Origin: Sphingomonas sp. PsM26
GTDB taxonomy: Bacteria > Pseudomonadota > Alphaproteobacteria > Sphingomonadales > Sphingomonadaceae
Direction: 5' to 3'
NCBI GenBank assembly: GCA_030433805.1
Contig: JARUXA010000017.1
Location: 62,001-126,000, forward strand
Length of the DNA: 64,000 nt
The notes beneath the pieces were generated by a model that did no database searches, was not told the DNA's origin, and saw only the letters and a list, made by a program, of their open reading frames with translations. Each line of letters opens with the position of its first letter. Position 1 is the stretch's first letter. The translations under genes and the position numbers were made by a program. Shown here in pieces: positions 37,875 through 46,047 of this stretch.

Positions 37875-38267
37875 ATGGCGGCGAACATCAACCGCAAGGG
37901 CCGAAACCGAACGGTGCCCTTCGTCATGTTCGACCACCGAATCATCGACAGCCCCGCCTGGGCAGACCTTGGCGGCACCGCGGCAAAGCTCCTGCTGTAC
38001 CTCGGTCGCTGCTACAACGGATCCAATAACGGCATGCTCCACCTTTCCGAGCGCGCGGCGGCCGACGCGATCGGCGTTGGGCGCGGTGCGGCGGCGGCAG
38101 CGTTCGACGAACTCGAGCAGCACGGCTTCATTCGGCCAACTCAGAAAGGGGCGTTCAGCGTCAAGGTTCGGCTGGCGACCAGCTGGCGGCTCACATTCCA
38201 TGCCACCGCGACGAGCAGCGCCACGCATGAATATCGTGATTGGAAGCCCGACGTTCCTCCCCGCTGA
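37875..38267 (+). CDS. Winged-helix replication-initiator-like protein
   Basis: The 130-residue protein has FVMFDHRIIDSPAWADLGG, a helix-turn-helix LSERAAADAIGVGRGAAAAAFDELEQHGFI (~residues 57-85) and a beta wing. Proteins of this type occur at the start of island and phage replication modules. It ends 35 bp before a four-copy iteron array, which is where an initiator's binding sites would be expected. If its TGA were read through, the frame stays open to 38394 and encodes ARKSGP twice across the iterons. Confidence 0.6.
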   Translation: MAANINRKGRNRTVPFVMFDHRIIDSPAWADLGGTAAKLLLYLGRCYNGSNNGMLHLSERAAADAIGVGRGAAAAAFDELEQHGFIRPTQKGAFSVKVRLATSWRLTFHATATSSATHEYRDWKPDVPPR

Positions 38268-38301
38268 GTATACCCCCTTGGTATAACTATATGTGGCACG
38301 G

Positions 38302-38416
38302 AAATCGGGCCCGTTCCACCTGACAGGCCTACGAGGGAACAGGCCCGAAAATCGGGCCCGTACCATAGGGGATTGGCTCGAAAATCGGGCCCGTGATGTA
38401 ACAAAATCGGGCCCGT
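38302..38416 (+). repeat. Four iterons AAATCGGGCCCGT, candidate replication origin
   Basis: Exact 13-mers lie at 38302-38314, 38349-38361, 38382-38394 and 38404-38416, spaced 47, 33 and 22 bp. The last two spacings are multiples of 11, near the helical turn. Each contains the palindrome CGGGCCCG. They follow the replication-like gene and precede an ATGCAT-rich stretch. Origin function is inferred. Confidence 0.6.
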
Positions 38417-38473
38417 ACATTTTCCGTAAGGGGGGAGCCCCCCCCTTCGAGTTCTCGGCAAGGGGCGTTTGGC

Positions 38474-38531
38474 ATGCATCCGCATATGCATAGGCATCCG
38501 CCATGCATTGCATCATGCATCGCTCGTGCAT
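38474..38531. repeat. Cluster of ATGCAT palindromes
   Basis: ATGCAT occurs at 38474, 38486, 38503 and 38515, and TGCAT at 38527, with start spacings of 12, 17 and 12 bp. The cluster lies in the gap 38417-38726, between the iterons and the antirepressor gene; no gene is evident in that gap. Confidence 0.5.
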
Positions 38532-38726
38532 TGCCCGGTGGACGGATCGAGCCGGGCAATTTCCGAACCACTTCCGAACACCTTCCCCAATCCGGGGAAA
38601 AGCCTGCTCTTAACACCCCCGCACTCTGACGCCCGTCACGGTGGGGCACCCCTGCCCCCCGCAGGCGCTGCACCCCGCAGCGCTAGCACCCCTGACATTC
38701 CCCGCACCCCAAGCATGGAGATTGCC

Positions 38727-39458
38727 ATGAACGCGATTGTGCCTTTCCAATTTGACGAGCGCCCGGTTCGAGTAATCGACCGCGACGGACAGCCATGGTT
38801 CTCCCTCAATGACGTTTGTGCGGCGCTCGAGATAGCGAACCCGCGCGATGCGGCGGCGCGGCTCGACGACGACGAAAAGGATGTCGTTAAAGTCGACACC
38901 CTTGGCGGAACCCAAGAGGCGACCGCGATCAACGAGTCGGGAATGTACAAGCTGGCCCTCCGCAGTCGGAAGGCTGGCGCAAAGCGGTTTACGAAATGGC
39001 TGACCTCCGTCGTCCTGCCCTCGATCCGGAAGACTGGCAGCTATGGCGCGCCCGCCCCTGCCCTCGACCTTACCGACGCGGGCACGCTGCACCGGCTCTT
39101 GCTCGACCATACCGGGCGCAGCATGGCTATCGAGGAACGGGTAGCCCAGTTGGAGCCGCAGGCTGAAGCCCTCGCCCGGCTTGCCAACGCGACCGGCCTA
39201 TTGTGTCTCACGGATGCGGCCAAGGCGATCGGCGCACCACCGCGGCGCATGACGGCATGGCTCGAGGCGAACAGCTGGATCTATCGGCGGAGCGAGGCTG
39301 GGCACTGGGTCGCGCGAGGGCCCAAACTCGATAGCGGCATGCTTGTGCACAAGGGGACTACCATCAAAGTTCGAGGGCGACCTGACAAATGGGTTGAGCA
39401 GGTGATGGTCACCCCCAAGGGCCTGGCACGGCTTGCCGAGCAAAAGGCAGGGCTGTGA
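38727..39458 (+). CDS. Phage antirepressor with BRO-N and KilAC domains
   Basis: ATG 38727 is preferred to 38715 because GGAG lies 6 nt before it. The 243-residue protein has an N-terminal BRO domain (PVRVIDRDGQPWFSLNDVC, ALEIANPRDAAARLDDDEK, FTKWLTSVVLPSIRKTGSY). Its C-terminal ANT/KilAC domain (LCLTDAAKAIGAPPRRMTAWL, VTPKGLARLAEQKAG) binds DNA. Such proteins relieve repression in phages and islands. A 9-Leu/Ala-rich linker separates the domains. Confidence 0.85.
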   Translation: MNAIVPFQFDERPVRVIDRDGQPWFSLNDVCAALEIANPRDAAARLDDDEKDVVKVDTLGGTQEATAINESGMYKLALRSRKAGAKRFTKWLTSVVLPSIRKTGSYGAPAPALDLTDAGTLHRLLLDHTGRSMAIEERVAQLEPQAEALARLANATGLLCLTDAAKAIGAPPRRMTAWLEANSWIYRRSEAGHWVARGPKLDSGMLVHKGTTIKVRGRPDKWVEQVMVTPKGLARLAEQKAGL

Positions 39459-39595
39459 ATCCTCACCGCTCCAATACCGCTCGGCATGTGGCTTGCGTGA
39501 CACGCGACCTATTCGGTCACAATGCGACGCTCACTATCGACCGGCTCGAACAAGCGCAGCGCGTGCTCCGGCGACAGAAAGGCGCTGCGATCTGA
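39455..39595 (+). CDS. Possible 46-residue ORF after the antirepressor
   Basis: GTG 39455 overlaps the antirepressor stop (GTGA). The product has a C-terminal amphipathic segment TIDRLEQAQRVLRRQKGAAI. Only the overlap and plausible composition support it; no family recognised. The following 39596-39870 holds no gene that I can see. Confidence 0.35.
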   Translation: MNPHRSNTARHVACVTRDLFGHNATLTIDRLEQAQRVLRRQKGAAI

Positions 39596-39870
39596 ATCGG
39601 CACGGTCACCCCTGATGGTCCAGCCGCACCCACTATGGTTACCAAATGGGTGTACTTAGGCAGCCCCACCGCCGCACCGAGGTCCAGATACGCTTAATCT
39701 TTCACAACGGTATAAGCAGGCCTTAGTTAAATTCATGTCGGCGATGGGCCAAGGCGGAGGTTGCCAATTGTGAAGGCGAGCTTGAGGATGGACGCGAGAG
39801 CGAGTTAAAGCCATGACTTCGTAATCAAAACCACCAGCAATGCGCTGGCGTCTCAACGGGGAAACAGTTC

Positions 39871-41189
39871 GTGATCACGATCAATATTGACGATCCCGAG
39901 CGCGGAGAACCCAAGGTATTTCCTGATGAGGCGACGGCGATAGTTTGGCTACAAGACGAAATAATACGCTGGGAAAACGCGTTATCTTCGCCAGCAAGAG
40001 ACGTAAACGGCCCTTGCGCTACACCCCTTCGTAGATGGCGAGATATCAAAGAAAGTATTGATCAGGCTCGGCGTCGTCGTGACTCACTAGCTGAGGAGCA
40101 GGATTATATAGAACAGGATTCTGCAAATAGAACTGTTCTACTTGAGTCTGTATACGGTTATTCTCTTATATTTGTACTCCGCAGCGTTGGTTCGGTTGCC
40201 GCTGATTTTGCAGCTATCAACGCAGGATTAGCAGATGGACAAATGGACTGGACCAATGACGACGCATTTCGTGGCGCCATTCTATTCGACAGTAGAAGAC
40301 AGTTCTACATTGATATAGAAGATCGCCATATAGAAAAGTCACGATTAATACGTCGAACAACTGCCGAAAAGCAGACTGAGCATATCATGCAGTCGATAAC
40401 TCAACTTGATGGGATGGTGAGCAGCTTAGCTACCGTCACCAATCAACAGCGTGAGCAGATCGACGTTGAGTTAAAGACCTACAAAGCTGAAGCAATTGAA
40501 GGTTGGAAAGAATTATCTGGTCAGGCTCAATTAATGGAATTTGCAACTAAGTCTGCGCTTTCTGCCGCTGAAAGCGAATTCGAAGCTGCAATTACAAAAG
40601 CAAAGACGAGCGTTGATAATTGGACATTAGCTCACAATGAAGCGAGGCAGTTGGAAAAGCCGGCAGATCTCTGGGCAGAGAGAGCACGTGCACACCTTAA
40701 AATTAGGTAAAATGGCAGTGGTGGTCGATCGGGGTAGGAGCTATTGGACTCTTATTAGCTGTGGTTATTGCTGTATCTGCGTTCCGATGGGCACGCCCCT
40801 TATTTGAATCTGCTATTATTCCAGGCACAGCAGCCAGTGCCAAAGCTGGTGCCGGTACATTGCGCCCCACTTTTCACTATGAATTGATTTTTACCGGCGC
40901 AATCACGCTAGCTTGGCTAACAATGTACCTCTGGGCGATGCGCCTGCTCGTCCGCTTGTACACGACCGAGCACCACCTCGCGATCGATGCGAGTGCACGG
41001 GGTGCGATGATGGAAGCGTATCTCGGGCTCATCAAGGCCGACGCTGCTAGCGCGACCGACCGGCCGATCGTACTACAGGCGCTGTTCCGGCCAGTGCAAG
41101 ACGGGATGGTACGCGACGATGGCCCGCCGGGAATTACTCCGGCCGCGCTGTTGTCCGCACTGGCCACGACTTCTGGTAAAGTTAGCTAA
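39871..41189 (+). pseudogene. DUF6161-like two-TM protein, frameshifted
   Basis: The first frame (GTG 39871, GGGGAA upstream) gives 279 residues, largely coiled coil from ~165 to 250, ending AERARAHLKIR-stop at 40710. A -1 shift near 40705 joins it to KWQWWSIGVGAIGLLLAVV, FTGAITLAWLTMYLWAMRLLVRLYTTEHHLAIDA and LFRPVQDGMVRDDGPPG, ending at 41189. Together this is the DUF6161 layout: N-terminal region, coiled coil, two membrane helices and a conserved C-terminal tail. The 5' part is AT-rich and the 3' part GC-rich. It is either a pseudogene or contains a sequencing error. Function unknown; membrane location likely. Confidence 0.65.
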
Positions 41190-41289
41190 GCCAAGGTCCG
41201 AGCGCCTGCTCCTCGTTCTTCGTTTCCGACTAAGCACAATTCATCCTGTTGGGCCTCTATTCCCCTGACGGACGTCAGCCATTTGACAA

Positions 41290-41502
41290 ATGGACAACGA
41301 CGCAGTCCCACGAGCGTACAACCCATACTGGCTGGAAGCGCCGCGGCGCGCTGGCAAACTTCACGAGCCGCCTGACGCGGCGTCGGACGGGGGGGGGGGT
41401 GAATTGGACTTCGCTGCGGGTTGTCGCGCTACACCGGTATGGCTCTCACGCAGAGATTTTTTTCCGCTGGAGCGCGCCGGGGTGCGAACTACGGCGATCT
41501 AA
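41290..41502 (+). CDS. Doubtful 70-residue ORF containing an 11-G tract
   Basis: The frame MDNDAVPRAYNPYWLEAPRR contains a run of eleven G (41389-41399) encoding GGGG. No family is recognised and no clear ribosome site is seen. The tract could change frame by slippage. Region 41190-41604 otherwise appears non-coding. Confidence 0.2.
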   Translation: MDNDAVPRAYNPYWLEAPRRAGKLHEPPDAASDGGGGELDFAAGCRATPVWLSRRDFFPLERAGVRTTAI

Positions 41503-41604
41503 GCACTTTCGCGTACTCGCGTAACCGGCGTGAGAACTGCCAAAACTGAAAAACTACTTGCCACCGTCTACCTTCAACCGAGGTTTGACTAGTTGCCGAA
41601 AGTA

Positions 41605-41750
41605 CGCACGTGCGAACCTGTGCGAACCTTTGAGCCCGAAGCGCGAACTTTGGTGCGCAAGGGCCATAATTGTCCTGAGAAAACCGCCATTTTCGAGACG
41701 TTCGCACTTTGCGAACTTGTGCGAACTTGTGCGAACTTGTGCGTATTTTC
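41605..41750 (+). repeat. GCGAACTTGT iterons with 10-bp period
   Basis: GCGAACTTGT is repeated three times head-to-tail at 41711-41740 and followed by GCG. Related copies are TGCGAACCTG and TGCGAACCTT (41611-41630) and GCGAACTT (41643-41650), with inverted forms at 41701 and 41821. Another copy lies at the start of the HTH gene at 41880. A 10-bp period puts all sites on one helix face, as for a repressor or replication initiator. Confidence 0.6.
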
Positions 41751-41879
41751 CCGGCCACGATTCAAACTCCGCTGCGCAAAAAAGCTGACCCAAACGGCAG
41801 GAAACCGCCAATTCTTACTTGTTCGCAGCCCGCGAACTACTGCGTACCTGCTCCGCAGGCTCGTTTCACAGGAGAGACT

Positions 41880-42183
41880 ATGCGAACATTGCCGGCGGCC
41901 AGCCGCTGCCCAACGTGCGGCCAAGCGGTCACCCGTAAAACGACCGAACACACTGACGAAGTGGTCCTAATGCGGACGGCGTGCGTCTTGATGGGAATCA
42001 ACCGAACTTGGGATGACTACGTGTCAGAACGTGACGCGGCTCGGCTTGTTCGTCGTTCGCCGTCGACGCTTCGCAACCGCCGTGGCCTAGACCGGCCCAT
42101 ACCGTACCGAATGCGGTGGCCGGGTCGAATATGCGTTGGCTGACCTGTGCCGCTGGGGAGAGTCTGTCGGCAACCATGAATAG
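41880..42183 (+). pseudogene. Zinc-ribbon/HTH regulator with a late frameshift
   Basis: ATG 41880 follows AGGAGAGACT. The protein has CPTCGQ, WDDYVSERDAARLVRRSP and STLRNRRGLDRPIPY, an AlpA-like helix-turn-helix. The listed frame stops at 42143 after GRICVG. Shifting at about 42120 restores VEYALADLCRWGESVG to a stop at 42181-42183, the expected C-terminus of this family. One base is therefore gained or lost in CGGTGGCCGGGTCGAA. It may be inactive or a sequencing error. No further gene is seen before 42338. Confidence 0.55.
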
Positions 42184-42338
42184 GACTAAGCCGTGAAACA
42201 TATAAGGCGGGCCGCCATCCCATCGGGCGGAACGTTTGCAGATAGTCGGTCGAATGCGGAAGGGCAGCTCTTGGTCAATCGGACGTGTTTAGCGGTCCCT
42301 TGTTAACGTTCGCTGAGCTCGTGGGCTATCTCCCATCT

Positions 42339-43019
42339 CTACACCTCATCGCCGAAAGGCGTGGTCCTGTTTAGTTCGGCGATCGCTACCTTGCATTCGT
42401 GGGAAAGGTAGCCGGTAGTCTTCGGAAAGCTTCGATCATCCATCGGATGCGGCTCCCCCTCTGCGTTCACGTCCGTCCAAAATTGCAGAAACCCCTCGTT
42501 GGCGAACTGAACGCGCCGCACAACCGCGCGATGGATGAAGCTCAGCGCCTTGCCGTGCGCCAATGCCTCGGCAGCGATGGCGTGAACGCGGTCAGCGACC
42601 TCGGCCAGATTGTGCAAGCGTGGCCGATATACCTCGGACCAAACCATGTTAGTCCCTGGTTCCACCTCTTGGGCCGCAAGCGAGGCGCGTAGGAGTTTGC
42701 CGAACTCAGTGGCCAGCAGAGTGATTTCCGCGTTACGCTCGAGGTTGCGGTTGCGGTCCGCGAGCCATGCGGCTCCACCGATCGTCGCGGCGGCACCGAT
42801 AAGCGCCCCGACTAGCGCGAACACTGATTCCTGCTTGATGCCGAACCTGCACAGGAACGAGAGCGCAAAACCCGTCGCGGCGGCTCCTACGGCAATCACA
42901 CCTGCGAGTATCAAGTCGTCCTTTTTCGCCACTCTTCCCGTCTTCCTCAATCTCGACCAAAGCTGATATGTAACCATCGCGTTTCTGGCTATCAAAGTCC
43001 TGTCGTCGATCGTCAACAA
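42339..43019 (-). CDS. Hypothetical protein with two membrane helices
   Basis: The 226-residue protein has two hydrophobic segments (LILAGVIAVGAAATGFALSF and VFALVGALIGAAATIGGAAW, roughly residues 36-85). A soluble C-terminal half with YRPRLHNLAEVADRVHAIAA follows. I recognise no family. It is divergent from the TIR gene, 463 bp away, and may be membrane-associated island cargo. ATG near residue 15 (MVTYQLW) is an alternative start. Confidence 0.5.
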   Translation of the reverse strand: MLTIDDRTLIARNAMVTYQLWSRLRKTGRVAKKDDLILAGVIAVGAAATGFALSFLCRFGIKQESVFALVGALIGAAATIGGAAWLADRNRNLERNAEITLLATEFGKLLRASLAAQEVEPGTNMVWSEVYRPRLHNLAEVADRVHAIAAEALAHGKALSFIHRAVVRRVQFANEGFLQFWTDVNAEGEPHPMDDRSFPKTTGYLSHECKVAIAELNRTTPFGDEV

Positions 43020-43482
43020 TAGCGGTTTATGCGATTGAGCGCGTCACAGGTATCGATCCGGTTCGACGGGTGCAGAGGTCAGGATTACTGCAGCTTCAGG
43101 CGGAGCAAGACGAAGGCATCCTAGTCGCTAGTCAGCGGAATGTCGCGTTTTGGACGACAACGAAATGTCTACTTTTTGGCATACACGCTGTGCTGCCCTG
43201 TTAGGTGGCACTGATCTAATTCCTACCGGTGCTTCTTTGGTATGGCCTTAGATGAGTGTGCAGGCAGTATCGTCACAATCCGTCATTCATGGGAGGAGTT
43301 GGAACAGGAAGGAGCTTCCCATCCCCATACCCCGTTCGTGGCACCCCGGTTGCTCATGCTGTAGTCAAATAGGATTGGACCTTTTTCGCTCGCCTCCCTG
43401 AAGCTGATCGTTCAGGCTACGTTGCACGCATGCATGAGCACCCAAACTGGTTGCGATCACGCAGTGTTATGGAGAGCTCACG
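43020..43482. other. Gene-free spacer before the TIR gene
   Basis: I see no coding region, tRNA or clear repeat here. It should hold promoters for the divergent 2-TM and TIR genes. GGAGAG (43471-43476) is the ribosome site for the GTG at 43483. Confidence 0.4.
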
Positions 43483-44763
43483 GTGGACGAAAAAGCACTC
43501 ATCTTCCTCTCTTACGCATCACCGGATTACGATCGGGTGCATGAGTATTTTGCTGCATTGACAAGTGACGGTCTTGATCCTTGGCTTGATAAAGAAAAGC
43601 TCGTCGCCGGTCAGAACTGGGACTTTGAAATAAAAAGGGCTCTTGCGAGGGCCGTTATTATAGTCGTGTTTCTTTCCGAAAACTCTGTGTCTCGGCGTGG
43701 ATACGTGCAGCGTGAAATAAAGATTGCCCTGGGCCAATCAGAAGCCAAATTACACGATGACATATATCTTATACCTGTAATGCTGGATGAAGTGATTATT
43801 CCACCGCAACTACAAGATATCCAGGTTATCGGAGCCTCAACGGAAGATTCATACAAACAGCTCTCTAGGGCTATTGATGCGCAGCTTAAGCGTTTGGATC
43901 TCGAGAACGCAAGGCTTCAGGGCGATCCTCAACTTCGCTGGAACATGATCTGGCATCGCGATAAATGGGAGGGCTTACCAGGATATGACACGTCATATCA
44001 GGTTCCTCGATTTTATTCCGAAGAGAACCCGCAAGCATCGGAAATTACAGATGTCATACGAGGCTGGGCTGCAGCCGAGGCCATGGAGCAGCGAAGTATC
44101 AAATTTTGCCAATCGCCCGATTTTTGTAATTTTGGCCAACCCCAATACCGCCGAATGAATAGTTGGGAAGCTTCATGCGGAGCACCTATCGTGCAAGAGG
44201 GGGTGGTAAGCATTTCCTACGCAATCCATTGGATGGGTGCAGGGGCTGCGCACCCGAACATGCATTTCAAAACCTTTGCCTTCACGATTAACCCAACAAC
44301 GAATATCGCATCGCTACAGTCTATTTTTGAAGATGATAGTAGCGCGCTATTAGTTCTTCAACAAACGATTAGACATCAGCTTCTTTATGAGAATGAACGT
44401 TTTACTGAAGAGGGTTCAGATGAGCCGGCCCTTCCAAAGGAATGGGTTGAATCTGGCACTGACAAGTGGAGCGACATCGAGAATTATATATTTAAAGAGG
44501 ATGGAATTGACTTTTTGTTTCCACCTTATCAAGTAGCTGCATACGTATATGGCCCGCAGTTTGCTACTGTTCCATATGAAAGAGTTGCGAAGTTTATGCA
44601 TAAACATTACGCGTTTGCGTTAGGCGTAGAGTACCTGCAACACGAGAGAAGCTGGACTGCCACACCAATAGCGATGAGTGGAACCATCGAAGATTCGACC
44701 AGTGAGGGCGGACCCGATGAAACGCTTTCAAACAAAGCGTCATTAGATCTTAGTTCAGAATAA
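43483..44763 (+). CDS. TIR-domain protein fused to a DUF3298 (RsiV-like) domain
   Basis: GTG 43483 has GGAGAG 6 nt upstream and gives 426 residues. Residues 1-135 are a TIR domain: IFLSYASPDYDRV (BB-loop side), LDPWLDKEKLVAGQNWDFEI, and SRRGYVQREI, where E78 is at the position of the catalytic Glu of NAD-cleaving TIRs. From ~175 there is an RsiV/PdaC-like region: APIVQEGVVSISYAIHWMGAG, HPNMHFKTFAFTINP, and the DUF3298 motif FLFPPYQVAAYVYGPQ at 344-359. No signal peptide or membrane helix is seen, so it is probably cytoplasmic. The gene is AT-rich. In RsiV this domain binds lysozyme; an antiphage role is inferred. Confidence 0.8.
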   Translation: MDEKALIFLSYASPDYDRVHEYFAALTSDGLDPWLDKEKLVAGQNWDFEIKRALARAVIIVVFLSENSVSRRGYVQREIKIALGQSEAKLHDDIYLIPVMLDEVIIPPQLQDIQVIGASTEDSYKQLSRAIDAQLKRLDLENARLQGDPQLRWNMIWHRDKWEGLPGYDTSYQVPRFYSEENPQASEITDVIRGWAAAEAMEQRSIKFCQSPDFCNFGQPQYRRMNSWEASCGAPIVQEGVVSISYAIHWMGAGAAHPNMHFKTFAFTINPTTNIASLQSIFEDDSSALLVLQQTIRHQLLYENERFTEEGSDEPALPKEWVESGTDKWSDIENYIFKEDGIDFLFPPYQVAAYVYGPQFATVPYERVAKFMHKHYAFALGVEYLQHERSWTATPIAMSGTIEDSTSEGGPDETLSNKASLDLSSE

Positions 44764-45073
44764 GATTCTACTAACTTAGCCGGAACCTAGGGCGGCGGCT
44801 GGGGCTGTCCACATATGTCCTTATCTCAAATCTAGTCACAGTTCTCGGCTTAAATGCCTTCCACCAGCAGCGCCAAGGCTGGCGAGCTGTTCGGCCCGAA
44901 TGTGACAGCTATACCGGCCTTGATACACATGCCGCACGTCGACTTCGAGGCGGAAGTTGAATGACCGCTCCATAAATTCACAAGCTGATATGCCCGAATG
45001 CGCCAGATCGCACCCGAACCGAACTGTCGCTTAAGCAACGCACGCTCAACGGTGGCGACCGACAGGAGGCTCC
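44764..45073. other. Spacer with a possible phage-gene remnant
   Basis: A 36-codon ORF (ATG 44854, MPSTSSAKAGELFGPNVTAI) is the only coding-like piece and is unrecognised. It may be the scar of a deleted portal gene, which usually precedes the prohead protease. CAGGAGG before 45074 is the protease ribosome site. Confidence 0.3.
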
Positions 45074-45727
45074 ATGACCCGCGCCTATAGCGTTCTGAAG
45101 ATCAAAGCCGTCAACGAAAGCGCTCGAACTGTAAAGGGTATGGCGACAACCCCTTCGGTGGACCGAGCGGGAGACATCATCGACCCGCTTGGCGTAAGGT
45201 TCGCCAACCCCCTGCCCTTCCTGTGGCAGCATAGGCATGGCCAGCCCATCGGGACGTGCGAATTTGGCCAGCCGACCGCGAACGGAATCCCGTTTACGGC
45301 GACGATCGCCAACCCGACCGCTTCCGGCGCCCTGAAAGATCGCTGCGACGAAGCATGGCAGTCAATCGAACTTGGGCTGGTTCGGGCCGTTAGCATCGGT
45401 TTCCGCCCGATCGAATACAACTACATCGAAGGCGGCGGCATTCGCTACTCTGAAACGGATGTGTTCGAACTGTCTGCCGTGACGATCCCGGCGCAAGCGG
45501 ATGCGACAATGGCGGCGATCAAGTCAGCTGACGCCTTTGCGAAAAGAGCGAAGCATGCCGGTCGTGTTGTGAAGATAGGCCCCAAGGCTACCGGCGCGCT
45601 GACGCAGCCTCGGGTCGTCAAACTGACGGCAGAGGAGAAGCGCAGAGCGAAAATAGTCGGCCAGGCGCTGGTACGCGCGGCATCCCGTCGCAGGGTCGGT
45701 ATCCCCCTTCCCGTAGTGAAGCTGTGA
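45074..45727 (+). CDS. HK97-family prohead protease
   Basis: The 217-residue protein has GMATTPSVDRAGDIIDPLG, PLPFLWQHRHGQPIGTCEF (His in the catalytic region), LGLVRAVSIGFRPIEY (Ser) and FELSAVTIPAQADATM, the pattern of the serine protease that matures HK97-type capsids. A basic C-terminal tail follows. No capsid, portal or terminase gene is present, so it is either left over or acts with a helper phage. Confidence 0.88.
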   Translation: MTRAYSVLKIKAVNESARTVKGMATTPSVDRAGDIIDPLGVRFANPLPFLWQHRHGQPIGTCEFGQPTANGIPFTATIANPTASGALKDRCDEAWQSIELGLVRAVSIGFRPIEYNYIEGGGIRYSETDVFELSAVTIPAQADATMAAIKSADAFAKRAKHAGRVVKIGPKATGALTQPRVVKLTAEEKRRAKIVGQALVRAASRRRVGIPLPVVKL

Positions 45728-45753
45728 ACGCGGCAAGCGACTGGAGACCTTAA

Positions 45754-46047
45754 ATGGCCGATAAAGCAGACCTCATCATGGAGGCGATCACGAACGTTCT
45801 CCGCGACAAGTTTTCTCAGATTGATACCCGATTGGACGAGTTGGGCGCGCTGATCGCAAACTCCAAATCGATGCAGTACCGCGGCATCTTCGCCGCCGGA
45901 ACGCTTTACGACGAAGGCGATACCGTCACGCACGGCGGTAGCCTGTGGCACTGCAACCAGTTGAACAAGGAACGCCCCGGAGAGGGGGCCGCCGCCTGGA
46001 CGCTGGCAGTCAAGCGCGGACGCGACGGCAAGGATGCAATCCGTTGA
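45754..46047 (+). CDS. Phage protein with a carbohydrate-binding-like C-terminus
   Basis: The 97-residue protein has an N-terminal helix (EAITNVLRDKFSQIDTRLDEL) and then YRGIFAAGTLYDEGDTVTHGGSLWHCN, a ChtBD3-like beta motif common in small phage proteins near the prohead protease. Its role is unknown; a virion decoration or tail part is possible. It lies 26 bp after the protease and overlaps the next ORF by 4 nt. Confidence 0.65.
   Translation: MADKADLIMEAITNVLRDKFSQIDTRLDELGALIANSKSMQYRGIFAAGTLYDEGDTVTHGGSLWHCNQLNKERPGEGAAAWTLAVKRGRDGKDAIR

Noticed and set aside
38302..38416. CRISPR array
   Set aside because: Repeats are 13 bp with unequal short spacing and no cas genes; iterons fit better.
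38293..38493. 66-residue ORF over the iterons
   Set aside because: Its repeats (KSGP, ENRA) only reflect the DNA iterons read in different phases; there is no family match or ribosome site.
41711..41743. CRISPR or coding repeat at the GCGAACTTGT array
   Set aside because: The period is 10 bp with no spacers, and frames across it are interrupted.
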